Of a stretch of DNA of 64,000 nt, positions 46,487 through 54,815 are shown piece by piece. Position 1 is the first letter of the stretch. Each line of letters opens with the position of its first letter. A program made the position numbers and the translations under genes. The notes beneath the pieces are model-generated. The model worked only from the letters and a program-made list of their open reading frames with translations, was not told the origin of the DNA and searched no databases. Origin of the DNA: CAVSRC01 sp963730325 (GTDB taxonomy: Bacteria; Pseudomonadota; Alphaproteobacteria; Rhizobiales; Kaistiaceae); the NCBI GenBank assembly GCA_963730325.1, contig CAVSRC010000004.1, positions 172,052 through 236,051 on the forward strand. The letters run 5' to 3'.

Positions 46487-47638
46487 TCACGCGAGGATCG
46501 GCAGATCGGCCGGTGCGCGCCGGGTCAAGAGCTCCGGTCCGCTCTCGCGGATGACGATGTCCTCCTCGTGCACCATGATCCGTCCGGGCGCGATCGCGAG
46601 GCCGGGCTCCAGCGTCAGCACCATGCCCGGCTCGAGCACGGTCGTATCGGAGGCGGCGAGCGACGGCCATTCGGTGAGCCGCATGCCGAGACCGTGGCCG
46701 AGGCGCCCGGCATCGCCGTTTCCGCCCCCGTGCCCGGCGAGGACCGTGTTCATCGCCGCGAAAACATCCGCGGCGGTAGCGCCGGGCTTGGCTGCCGCAA
46801 GTCCCGCCTCGGTCGCCGCATAGAGGCGCTCATGGGCGCGCCGCGTGTCGTCGGCAGCATGACCAATCGCGAAGTTGCGGTCGAAGTCGCAGAAATAGCC
46901 GTCGATCGCCGCGCCGGTGTCGAGCATCAGGACATCGCCGGCTGCAAGCGGCCGGTCGCTCGCCGGCGAGATGACGTCGCCATATCCGCCCGGCCCGGCG
47001 CCGCCGGCAAGATAGGGCACATGGTCCGCCCCGGCGCGCAGCAGCGCGATCTGGAAGTCGCGAAAGACCGCCGAGAGCGGCTTGCCCTCGGTGGCGATCT
47101 CGCCCACCGCATCGAACGCCTTTCCGGCGGCGGCGCAGGTTCTGGCGATCGCTGCGATCTCCGCCTCGGATTTCACCCGCTGGCAGGTCTGGACCAGCGC
47201 CGTCGCATCGACGAAGCGCAGCGACTTTGCGGCCTCGGCGAGCCGCGCATAATCGCCGAGCGGCATGCGCAGATGGGTTTCGTGCCCCATCGGCAGGCCG
47301 ATGCGGCCGCTGCCGTCGGAGAGTTCCAGCAACGTCCCGGCAAGCAGCGAGACGCCGTCGTCCTCGGGGCGCGGTGCCGGCCATGTGCGGATATCGTCGA
47401 CGAAGGTCGTGCGCATGAGGGCGAGACCGATCGACGGGATCACGGCGACCGGCTTTCCCGTCGCCGGCACGATCAGGAACCAGGGCCGCGTCGGACTTTC
47501 CCAGAACCGGGTGAGGAAGCCGCTGAAATAGCGAACGTCCGGCTCGGTGGTCAGGAGCAGCGCGGCAAGGCCGTCCTCGGCCATCAGCGCCTGCACACGG
47601 CGCGTGCGTGCCGCGAATTCCTCGTCGGGAAAGCTCAT
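46487..47638 (-). CDS. M24-family metallopeptidase (Xaa-Pro aminopeptidase-like)
   Basis: 383 residues: N-terminal creatinase-type domain (about 1-135, RRVQALMAEDGLAALLLTTEPDVRYFSGF) and C-terminal pita-bread domain with the five metal ligands: Asp in MLDTGA, Asp in CDFDRNFA, His in GHGLGM, Glu in TLEPGL, and Glu in VHEEDIVI. Cleaves Xaa-Pro bonds or hydrolyses small amidated substrates; this general family includes creatinase and ectoine hydrolase-like enzymes. Divergent from a PLP ammonia-lyase-like gene across 87 bp, which suggests shared regulation in nitrogen compound catabolism. Confidence 0.9.
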   Translation of the reverse strand: MSFPDEEFAARTRRVQALMAEDGLAALLLTTEPDVRYFSGFLTRFWESPTRPWFLIVPATGKPVAVIPSIGLALMRTTFVDDIRTWPAPRPEDDGVSLLAGTLLELSDGSGRIGLPMGHETHLRMPLGDYARLAEAAKSLRFVDATALVQTCQRVKSEAEIAAIARTCAAAGKAFDAVGEIATEGKPLSAVFRDFQIALLRAGADHVPYLAGGAGPGGYGDVISPASDRPLAAGDVLMLDTGAAIDGYFCDFDRNFAIGHAADDTRRAHERLYAATEAGLAAAKPGATAADVFAAMNTVLAGHGGGNGDAGRLGHGLGMRLTEWPSLAASDTTVLEPGMVLTLEPGLAIAPGRIMVHEEDIVIRESGPELLTRRAPADLPILA

Positions 47639-47725
47639 GCCTCCTCCTTGCGTGAGCGGCCGCGCTTGGCAAGCACAATTCGCCCGGAACTATGCGCGCC
47701 TTCGCCTGTGGGTCATAGTGACCGC

Positions 47726-48784
47726 ATGGTGCTTCACAATCCCCGGCCGCGCTCCGCGGTTCGCGCCCGTGGTTTCAGGGTGGCGGCCGACCGTCCGTTG
47801 GCCATGCTTGCGCACTGCCCGGTCTATGAGCCGACGCCGCTCGCCGCGCTGGATGCGCTGGCCGCAGAACTCGGTGTCGGCGCCCTGTGGGCGAAGGACG
47901 AGACCCGGCGCATGCGGCTCGGCAGCTTCAAGGCGCTCGGCGGCGCCTTCGCGGTGGCTGAGATGATAGCGGAGGCCGCCGGCACGACCGACCTTCTGGG
48001 CCCCGCAGCGCGCACGGCCGCCGCCGGGATGACCTTCATCGCCGCAAGCGCCGGCAATCACGGCCTCTCGGTCGCGGCGGGCGCGCGCATCTTCGGCGCG
48101 CGCGCCGTCATCGTGCTGCCCGCCGCCGCGCCGATGGCGTTCGAACGACGCATAAGGGCGGCCGGCGCCGATGTCGTTCGCACCGACGGCACCTATGAGC
48201 AGAGCGTCGCCCTCGCTTTGGCCGAGGCCGAGGCCAGGGGCTGGCTGCTATTGGCCGACGGCTCCTGGCAGGGCTATGTCGAGCGGCCGGCGCTGGTCAT
48301 GGAGGGCTATACGGTCCTGGCGCATGAATGCCGCGCGGCGCTGGAAGCTGAGGGCGTCTGGCCCACCCACGTCCTGTTGCAGGCGGGCGTCGGCGGCCTG
48401 GCGGCAGCCGTCGCCGCACACGTTCGCGAATTCTGGCCGGTGCAGCCGACCATCGTCGTCGTCGAGCCGGAGGCAGCGCCGTGCCTTCTGCGCAGCATGG
48501 AGGTGGGGCGCCTGACCCGCGCCGACGGGCCGGTCTCCAATATGGGCCGCCTCGATTGCAAGGATGCCTCGCTGCTTGCCTTCGCGGCGCTTAGCGCCGA
48601 CGCCGACCTTTTCACCACCGTCTCGGACGCGGACGCAGCGGCGGCGGCCGCGACGCTCGCGCGTCACGGCATCGGCACGACGCCGAGCGGCGCCGCGTCG
48701 CTTGCCGCGCTGGCCGGTCTCGACCTGCCACGCGACAGCCGTTGCCTGCTGATCGTCTCCGAAGGCCCCGAGGAGGAGACCTGA
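47726..48784 (+). CDS. PLP-dependent lyase, diaminopropionate ammonia-lyase-like
   Basis: 352 residues from ATG 47726; upstream open frame is antisense to the peptidase gene. Fold type II enzyme: catalytic Lys in RLGSFKALGGAFA (about residue 69), Asn in SAGNHGLSVAAGARIFGA, and Gly-rich phosphate loop QAGVGGLAAAVAAH. The FKALGGAFA and DGSWQGY..RPALVMEGYTVLAHE patterns match 2,3-diaminopropionate ammonia-lyase (YgeX type), which yields pyruvate and ammonia. It is shorter than the approximately 400-residue enzyme, so a relative with another amino-acid substrate is possible. Confidence 0.82.
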   Translation: MVLHNPRPRSAVRARGFRVAADRPLAMLAHCPVYEPTPLAALDALAAELGVGALWAKDETRRMRLGSFKALGGAFAVAEMIAEAAGTTDLLGPAARTAAAGMTFIAASAGNHGLSVAAGARIFGARAVIVLPAAAPMAFERRIRAAGADVVRTDGTYEQSVALALAEAEARGWLLLADGSWQGYVERPALVMEGYTVLAHECRAALEAEGVWPTHVLLQAGVGGLAAAVAAHVREFWPVQPTIVVVEPEAAPCLLRSMEVGRLTRADGPVSNMGRLDCKDASLLAFAALSADADLFTTVSDADAAAAAATLARHGIGTTPSGAASLAALAGLDLPRDSRCLLIVSEGPEEET

Positions 48785-48816
48785 GCCCGTGCCGATGCGC
48801 CTTCCGCCCGAGCGGC

Positions 48817-49821
48817 TCAGGCCACGCGGGCGTGGGCGTCGTTCGCCTTCTCGACAAGCGCACGCAGTTTCGCCGGCAGGGCGGATACCTCGTCGCCGAG
48901 CCACGTCAGCAGGCGCGCTTCGGCGGAGGTGAGGGGACCCTGGCGGGTGAGGTGGGCGATCACCCAATCGGCTTCCGCGTCGGTGATCTGCTCGCTGACG
49001 GCGCGTGCGGCGTCTTCCTGGCGCTCCCGCGCGGCAATGGCCTCTTCCGCCTGCTCCAAGGGAGAGTCCATCAGGTCGCCGAAGTTCTCTTCCTGTCCGG
49101 GCGCGGGCCGGCGCGACAGGAACGCGACGAGGGAATCGCGCTCATCGAGCCAGCGTTCGCGGTGAAGCGCCTGTTCGCTCGACGGCGCCTGCCAGCAGAT
49201 GGCCATCAGGTAGTTGCCGATGGCGCGTGCGAAGAGATCGTCAAAGGCGGGGTCAGAGGTGCCTTCGGCGGTGGCATGCGCGATGTCGAACAGCGCCTCG
49301 GCTTCCTCGCGCGTGACATGGGCCACCGAGCCCGATGTCGCCGCATAGAGGACGTAGCGCAGGGTCTTGACGTCCTCTTTGGTCACCGTGCCGGCGGCAT
49401 GGTCGCTGCCGCCGATGGCGTTGCGGCTGCCGCTCACGATCGCCGTCTTGACTTCGCCAAGCACAAAGGCCGACAGCGACGGCGGCACGCCGAGCGCGCT
49501 CTTCATCAGGTCGACGACCATGGCGAATTCCGACGAGGTGGCGATGCCGCCCGCCTCCTTCAGCTTCGCCACCAGCCAATCGGCCTTCGCCTGCGGAATA
49601 TAGTCGGCCGGATCGTTCTGGTGGACGACATAGTCGGTCACCGCTTCGGCGAACAGGTTCCGCCACTCGACCGAGTCCTGACCGGTGGACCGCCGCGCGG
49701 TCCGGAACACGAGATCCATGTCGGCCGGCGTCAGCACGCCGTCGGTATAGATCGTCCTGCGAATATCGAGAGCCTCGCTGGCGCTGATTGCGCCGGCATC
49801 GGGCAGGTCGGAAACGGCCAT
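48817..49821 (-). CDS. Uncharacterised internally duplicated helical protein
   Basis: 334 residues, acidic, no signal peptide and no membrane segment. Two related halves are visible: repeat 1 (about 15-125: ALDIRRTIYTDGVLTPADMDLVFRTA ... LFAEAVTDYVV ... KADWLVAKLKEAGGIATSSE) and repeat 2 (about 150-310: VKTLRYVLYAATSGSVAHVTREEAEALFDIA ... LFARAIGNYLM ... EADWVIAHLTRQGPLTSAEARLL). The helix-loop layout recalls TerB/EF-hand-like helical modules, but I cannot assign a family. It is followed on the same strand by nothing coupled; oligopeptidase B lies 112 bp upstream. Confidence 0.75.
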   Translation of the reverse strand: MAVSDLPDAGAISASEALDIRRTIYTDGVLTPADMDLVFRTARRSTGQDSVEWRNLFAEAVTDYVVHQNDPADYIPQAKADWLVAKLKEAGGIATSSEFAMVVDLMKSALGVPPSLSAFVLGEVKTAIVSGSRNAIGGSDHAAGTVTKEDVKTLRYVLYAATSGSVAHVTREEAEALFDIAHATAEGTSDPAFDDLFARAIGNYLMAICWQAPSSEQALHRERWLDERDSLVAFLSRRPAPGQEENFGDLMDSPLEQAEEAIAARERQEDAARAVSEQITDAEADWVIAHLTRQGPLTSAEARLLTWLGDEVSALPAKLRALVEKANDAHARVA

Positions 49822-49933
49822 GACACGTCCTCGCCAGTATTCGGGTGCGCGATAGTCTGCATAGACGCGCTTAAATCCGCGTAAATGTCCGAATTCATTG
49901 GCGATTAACTACAGCAACAGCGTCCTTGGTGGC

Positions 49934-52072
49934 TTATCCCGTCAGCCCGACCACCTTGAGCGCGAAGGCCATGGCGAAGGCGGTCTCGTGCAGCCGGTCG
50001 AAACGGCCGGAGGCGCCGCCATGGCCGGCATCCATGTTGGTCCTGAGCACGGTCAGCCGGTCGTCGGTTCTGAGCGCCCGAAGCTTGGCGATCCACTTGG
50101 CCGGCTCCCAATAGGTCACCCGCGGGTCGGAGAGGCCGCCCAGCGCCAGGATCGCCGGATAGGCGCGCGCCGTCACATTGTCATAGGGCGAGTAGGCGGC
50201 GATGACGCGATAGTCTTCTTCGCTTTCGATCGGGTTGCCCCATTCGGGCCATTCCGGCGGCGTCAGCGGCAGCGTGTCGTCGAGCATGGTGTTGAGCGTG
50301 TCGACGAAGGGCACTTCGGCGATCATGCCGGCGAAGAGCTCCGGCGCCATGTTGGTCACCGCGCCGATCAGGAGGCCGCCGGCCGAGCCGCCCCAGCCGA
50401 CGATGCGTTGCCCGGCGGTCACCTTCGCCTGAATCAGATGCTCAGCCGCCGCAACGAAATCCTTGAAGGTGTTGACTTTCTTTTCCCGGCGCCCGTCCGA
50501 GTACCAGCGATAGCCCTTGGCCTTGCCGCCGCGGATATGGGCGACGGCATAGACGAAGCCGCGGTCGACCAGCGACAGCCGGCTGATCGAGAACGCGGCG
50601 GGAATCGTCATGCCGTAGCTGCCGTAGCCGTAGAGCAGGCAGGGTGCGCTGCCGTCGAGCCGGGTTCCCTTGCGGTAGAGCAGGGAGACCGGCACCGTCT
50701 CGCCGTCTTGCGTCGGCGCGAAGACACGGCGGGTGACGTAGTCGGCCGGGTCATGGCCGGAGGGAATCTCGTCCTCCTTGCGCAGCACCCGCGTGCGTGT
50801 CGCCATGTCGTAGTCGTAGACTCGTCCCGGCGTGGTCATCGACGAATAGGTGAAGCGCAGCATCGTCGTGTCGAACTCGAAGCCGTCGAGCATGCCGAGC
50901 GCATAGGCCTCCTCGTCGAAGGCGATGGCGTGCTCTTCGCCGCTCTTGAGATGCCGGACGACGATACGCGGCAGGCCGCCCTCGCGCTCAAGCCGCACGA
51001 GAAAATCCTTGTAGACGGTGAAGTTGAGGATCAGCCGCCCCGGAACGTGCGGGATAAGCGGGCGCCAGGCGCGCCGGCCGGGCGTGGCGAGCGGCGCGGT
51101 GACAATCTTGAAGTCCTCCGCCCCGTCGGCGTTGGTGAGGATGAAGAAGCGGTCGTCGCCATGGTCGAGATGATATTCCTCGGCTTTTCTGCGTCGGGCG
51201 ATCAGGCGCGGCGCCTCTTCCGGCCGACCGGTTTCGAGCACGCGCACTTCCGAGGTTTCGTGGTCGTGGGTCGAGATGGTGATGAAGCGGCGCGACTGGG
51301 TCTCGCCGATGCCGATGAAGTAGCCCGGATGCCGGTCTTCGTGGACGATCGCATCGGCGGACTGCGCGGTGCCGACGACATGGCGAAAGACCCGCGCCGG
51401 CCGGTGGTTCTCGTCCACCCAGACGTAGAAGAAGGTCTTGCCGTCGGCCGCCCACACCGCATCGCCGGTGGTGCCCTCGATGCGGTCGGCGAGGTCATCG
51501 CCGGTCTCCGCGTCGCGCACATGGATGGTGAAATACTCGGCGCCCTTGTCGTCCACCGAATAGGCAATCCGCCGGTGGTCGTGGCTGTGGGCGAAGTGGC
51601 CGAGGCGGAAATAGGCAAGGCCCCTGGACATGGCATTGGCGTCGAGCAGCACGCGCTCGTCGCTGCCGTCGCGCCGGGTGCGCACCACCAGCGGGTGTTC
51701 GCCGCCTTCCTCGTAGCGGGTGGCATAGGCATAGTCGCCGTCCGGCGCCGGCACGGAGGAATCGTCCTCCTTGATCCGCCCGCGCATCTCGCTGAAGAGC
51801 GTCTGCCGCAGCTCTTCCACGTCCGCCATCGCCGCCTCGGCATAGGCGTTTTCCGCCTCCAGATAGGCGCGGATGTCCGGTGCCAGAACCGACGGGTCGT
51901 GCATCACCTCGCGCCAGTTGTCGGCGCGCAGCCACGCATAGTCGTCGCTACGTACAACACCGTGGTACGTGTACGTAACCGGCCGCTTTTCCGCCATCGG
52001 CGGTTTCAGGCCCTTGATCGGACCGGCACCGGCGCCGCCCATTTCATTGTCACGTCGGGGATGCGTCATCAT
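49934..52072 (-). CDS. ptrB: Oligopeptidase B (S9A prolyl oligopeptidase family)
   Basis: 712 residues. N-terminal seven-bladed beta-propeller (about 80-425) and C-terminal alpha/beta hydrolase with nucleophile Ser in GWGGSAGGLL, acid in GLSDPRVTYWEP, and His in NMDAGHGGASGR. The SRLSLVDRGFVYAVAHIRGG and RREKKVNTFKDFVAAAEHLI segments are typical of oligopeptidase B, which cleaves after Arg/Lys in short peptides. No signal peptide; cytoplasmic. The first 25 residues are a weakly conserved extension, so an internal Met (about residue 26, MAEKRP) is also possible. Confidence 0.93.
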   Translation of the reverse strand: MMTHPRRDNEMGGAGAGPIKGLKPPMAEKRPVTYTYHGVVRSDDYAWLRADNWREVMHDPSVLAPDIRAYLEAENAYAEAAMADVEELRQTLFSEMRGRIKEDDSSVPAPDGDYAYATRYEEGGEHPLVVRTRRDGSDERVLLDANAMSRGLAYFRLGHFAHSHDHRRIAYSVDDKGAEYFTIHVRDAETGDDLADRIEGTTGDAVWAADGKTFFYVWVDENHRPARVFRHVVGTAQSADAIVHEDRHPGYFIGIGETQSRRFITISTHDHETSEVRVLETGRPEEAPRLIARRRKAEEYHLDHGDDRFFILTNADGAEDFKIVTAPLATPGRRAWRPLIPHVPGRLILNFTVYKDFLVRLEREGGLPRIVVRHLKSGEEHAIAFDEEAYALGMLDGFEFDTTMLRFTYSSMTTPGRVYDYDMATRTRVLRKEDEIPSGHDPADYVTRRVFAPTQDGETVPVSLLYRKGTRLDGSAPCLLYGYGSYGMTIPAAFSISRLSLVDRGFVYAVAHIRGGKAKGYRWYSDGRREKKVNTFKDFVAAAEHLIQAKVTAGQRIVGWGGSAGGLLIGAVTNMAPELFAGMIAEVPFVDTLNTMLDDTLPLTPPEWPEWGNPIESEEDYRVIAAYSPYDNVTARAYPAILALGGLSDPRVTYWEPAKWIAKLRALRTDDRLTVLRTNMDAGHGGASGRFDRLHETAFAMAFALKVVGLTG

Positions 52073-52369
52073 ATTCCATGTTCAATATATACCCGCCCCT
52101 GCTAAAGGCGGGTCCGCCGATCCTGAGGTGTCCGCGCGGCGGGTTTCCGCCCGGGCGTTCCGCGAAAGGCTGGGACAATTGAGGGCCGGGAGGCGCTTTT
52201 GCCGCCCGAGCGCCTCAAAATGGGGTATCCGAACGCCTATCTCAATGGCAATTCGCTGCCGGCGGGCTGGAGCGAGGCCACCATGGCTGGCCGCGGCGGG
52301 ATTGATCGGCAGCACGGGATCGGGACAATAGGGCGCCCGGCGAATCCGCGTCGGGAAGGGAGCTAGGGC

Positions 52370-52852
52370 GTGTTCCGCATCTTCAGCCTTGCAGCGGTGC
52401 TCTTCGTGTTCTGGCTGCTGCTTTCCGGCCATTTCACGCCCTTCCTGGTCATTTCAGGCGCCGTCTGCGCCTTGCTGATCGCCTGGCTCGGCGCGGTGCT
52501 CGGCTATGCCGACGAAGAGGGCATTCCCATCGAGCTGGTGCCGCGTGGCCTTCTTTATTGGCCCTGGCTGATCAAGGAAGCGGCCAAGGCCGCGCTCGAT
52601 GTGGCCGTGATCGTGGTCAATCCGGCCCTGCCGATCTCGCCGCGCCTGATCCGCGTGAAGACCTCGCAGAAGACGGCGGTCGGCACGACCATCTACGCCA
52701 ACTCGATCACGCTGACGCCGGGCACCATCACCGTCGAGGTCAACCGCCACGACAACGAGCTGCTGGTTCACGCGCTGACCAAGGCCGGCGCCGACGGTCT
52801 CGTCGAAGGCGAGATGGACCGCCGCGTCACGGTCATGGAGGGCAAGCGCTGA
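52370..52852 (+). CDS. mrpE: Mrp-type Na+/H+ antiporter subunit E
   Basis: 160 residues from GTG 52370 with GGGAAGGGAG upstream. N-terminal membrane helices (about 3-50, FSLAAVLFVFWLLLSGHF...LLIAWLGAVL), then the MnhE signature LLYWPWLIKEAAKAALDVAVIV and the ANSITLTPGTITVEV motif. First gene of a ten-gene antiporter operon; each junction is overlapping or within a few bases. MrpE is required for assembly or function of the complex in characterised Mrp systems. Confidence 0.93.
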   Translation: MFRIFSLAAVLFVFWLLLSGHFTPFLVISGAVCALLIAWLGAVLGYADEEGIPIELVPRGLLYWPWLIKEAAKAALDVAVIVVNPALPISPRLIRVKTSQKTAVGTTIYANSITLTPGTITVEVNRHDNELLVHALTKAGADGLVEGEMDRRVTVMEGKR

Positions 52853-53130
52853 TGCTGGTTGCCGCCATGCTTGCCGTGCTTGTCGCGACTGCCCTGATGG
52901 TGGTGCGCGCGCTCATGGGCCCGACCGTGTTCGACCGGCTGGTCGCCGCCAACGCCATCGGCAACGCCGCCATTCTCATTCTGGCGATCTACGGCTTTCT
53001 CACCGAGCGGCCGGAGTTTCTCGACATCGGCATCACCTACGCCATGCTCAACATCATCGGCACCTTCGCGGTGCTGAAGTTCCTGCGCTTCGGCGCGCTC
53101 GGCGACGCCGGTGAGGAGGAGGAGACATGA
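52852..53130 (+). CDS. mrpF: Mrp-type antiporter subunit F
   Basis: 92 residues, three membrane helices; MnhF signature RALMGPTVFDRLVAANAIGNAAILILA and DIGITYAMLNIIGTFAVLKFL. ATG 52852 overlaps the mrpE stop by 1 bp, and the stop overlaps mrpG by 4 bp. Small integral subunit of the Mrp complex. Confidence 0.92.
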   Translation: MLVAAMLAVLVATALMVVRALMGPTVFDRLVAANAIGNAAILILAIYGFLTERPEFLDIGITYAMLNIIGTFAVLKFLRFGALGDAGEEEET

Positions 53131-53486
53131 CGTTCGAACTCCTCCGCTATTGGCTGGGCGGCGGCCTGGTGCTCGTCGGCAGCCTGTTCATGGTCGTCGG
53201 CGCCGTCGGCCTCATCCGCCTGCCCGACGTGTTCACCCGCATGCACGGCTCCTCGGTCTCCGACACGCTCGGCGGCGGCCTCATCCTGATCGGCCTGATC
53301 GTGATCGCCGGTTTCTCGCTGATTGCCGTCAAGCTGGCCTTTCTCATCCTCTTCTTCGGGCTGATGAGCCCGGTCTCCACCCATGCCATCGCCCGCGCGG
53401 CGCTGCATGCCGGCGTCAAGCCGGTGATGGCCGATGATGCCAGGCCAGAGGCCAAGCCGAAGGAGGCCGCGCCATCGAAACCCTGA
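53127..53486 (+). CDS. mrpG: Mrp-type antiporter subunit G
   Basis: 119 residues; PhaG_MnhG_YufB signature LVLVGSLFMVVGAVGLIRLPDVFTRMHGSSVSDTLGGGLI, three helices, then a hydrophilic Lys/Pro/Ala tail. ATG start overlaps mrpF stop (ATGA). The tail contains the ribosome site (AAGGAGG, 53459-53465) for the following DUF4040 gene, whose coding sequence begins 13 bp before this gene ends. Confidence 0.92.
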   Translation: MTFELLRYWLGGGLVLVGSLFMVVGAVGLIRLPDVFTRMHGSSVSDTLGGGLILIGLIVIAGFSLIAVKLAFLILFFGLMSPVSTHAIARAALHAGVKPVMADDARPEAKPKEAAPSKP

Positions 53487-54019
53487 TCCCCACGGTCCTG
53501 CTCACCCTGCTTGCCGCCACCAGCATCGGCATCGTGCGCCTGCGCAACCTGTTCGCGGTCGCCGTGCTCTCCGGCATCTACAGCTTCCTGATGGCCAGCG
53601 TCCTGATCGAGCTGGACGCGGTCGATGTCGCCATGACCGAAGCCTCGGTCGGTGCCGGCATCTCGACCGTGCTGATGCTGGGCACCCTCTATCTCACCAA
53701 GACGGAGGAAGCGCGGCCGCTGCATTCGATGGTCCTGCCTCTGTTCGTCGCGGTGGTGACTGCCGTGGCGTTGATATGGGGCGTCACCGCGCTGCCGCCC
53801 TACGGCATGGCCGATTCGACCATTCAGGTGGCGGGCCCCGACTACCTTGCCCGATCGCTCGGGGAGACCGGCATTCCCAATGTCGTCACCTCGGTGCTCG
53901 CCAGCTACCGTGGCTATGACACGCTCGGCGAGACGACGGTGATCTTCACCGCCGGCATCGCCGTGTTCCTGCTCCTCAAACGAACCGCCAGCCGCATCGC
54001 AGGCGGCGACAAGAAGTAG
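53474..54019 (+). CDS. Mrp DUF4040-domain subunit (MrpA C-terminal part as a separate gene), apparent ATC start
   Basis: 181 residues if started at ATC 53474. The DUF4040 core is LRNLFAVAVLSGIYSFLMASVLIEL followed by DVAMTEASVGAGISTVLM, normally part of MrpA. The first conventional start codon (GTG 53534) would delete most of the first helix; the strong AAGGAGG at 53459-53465 is spaced 8 bp from ATC 53474, where family proteins begin. So either AUC initiates or the third base is a recent change from ATG. The C-terminal half (about 90-175) contains a further membrane region and KRTASRIAGG end. Likely functions with MnhB as the lost MrpA module. Confidence 0.8.
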   Translation: METLIPTVLLTLLAATSIGIVRLRNLFAVAVLSGIYSFLMASVLIELDAVDVAMTEASVGAGISTVLMLGTLYLTKTEEARPLHSMVLPLFVAVVTAVALIWGVTALPPYGMADSTIQVAGPDYLARSLGETGIPNVVTSVLASYRGYDTLGETTVIFTAGIAVFLLLKRTASRIAGGDKK

Positions 54020-54030
54020 GGCGGCGAACC

Positions 54031-54450
54031 ATGCGCCTCGACGTCATCCTGCGGGTCACCACCAAGGTCATCCTGCCGTTCATGCTGCTGTTCGCGGCCT
54101 ATGTGCAGTTTCACGGCGATTACGGTCCGGGCGGCGGCTTCCAGGCGGGCGTCATCGCCGCCGCAAGCATCATCCTCTATGCCCTGATCTACGGGCTTGG
54201 CGCCACGACGCGGCTGGTGCCGGTGGCCATCGTCGAGACGCTGATACCGCTCGGCGTCCTCATCTATGCCGGTGTCGGCATCTATTCGATGCTGAACGGC
54301 GGCAATTTCCTCGACTACAACCATCTCGCCCACGAACACACCCACGGCCAGGAATGGGGCGTGTTCCTGGTCGAGGTCGGCGTCTTCGTCACGGTCTCCT
54401 CGACCATGCTGGCCATCTTCTACGCCTTCGCGGGCAGGGGGCGCGGATGA
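54031..54450 (+). CDS. mrpB: Mrp-type antiporter subunit B (MnhB domain)
   Basis: 139 residues, four helices; MnhB signature FMLLFAAYVQFHGDYGPGGGFQAGVIAAASIILYAL and the C-terminal GVFLVEVGVFVTVSSTMLAIFYAFAG. Starts 11 bp after the DUF4040 gene and overlaps mrpC by 4 bp. In canonical Mrp operons MnhB is subunit B or fused to MrpA; here it is a separate small subunit. Confidence 0.92.
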   Translation: MRLDVILRVTTKVILPFMLLFAAYVQFHGDYGPGGGFQAGVIAAASIILYALIYGLGATTRLVPVAIVETLIPLGVLIYAGVGIYSMLNGGNFLDYNHLAHEHTHGQEWGVFLVEVGVFVTVSSTMLAIFYAFAGRGRG

Positions 54451-54815
54451 ACGAGCTCATCTCCGGGATCGGCGCCCACTACAACCAGTGGATCACCGTC
54501 TTCCTGATGGTGGCCGGCCTCTATGTCGTGATTGCCCGCGGCAACATGGTGAAGAAGCTGGTCGGCCTGTCGATGTTCCAGACCTCGGTCTATCTGCTCT
54601 ACATCTCGCCCGGAAAGATCATCGGCGGCACCGCCCCGATCCTCGATAAACATTTCACCGTCTATTCGAATCCGCTTCCCCACGTGCTGATCCTCACCGC
54701 CATCGTCGTCGGCGTTGCCACGCTGGCGCTGGGGCTGGCGCTCGTCGTGCGCATCAACGAGGCCTACGGCACGATCGAAGAAGACGAGATCTTCGAGCGG
54801 GATCAGAAGCGTTGA
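54447..54815 (+). CDS. mrpC: Mrp-type antiporter subunit C
   Basis: 122 residues, NuoK-like with three helices: ITVFLMVAGLYVVIARGNMVKKLVGLSMFQTSVYLLYI and PHVLILTAIVVGVATLALGLALVVRI. The Gly of VGL and Thr/Glu-rich tail match MnhC. Overlaps mrpB by ATGA and mrpD by TTGA. Confidence 0.92.
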   Translation: MNELISGIGAHYNQWITVFLMVAGLYVVIARGNMVKKLVGLSMFQTSVYLLYISPGKIIGGTAPILDKHFTVYSNPLPHVLILTAIVVGVATLALGLALVVRINEAYGTIEEDEIFERDQKR

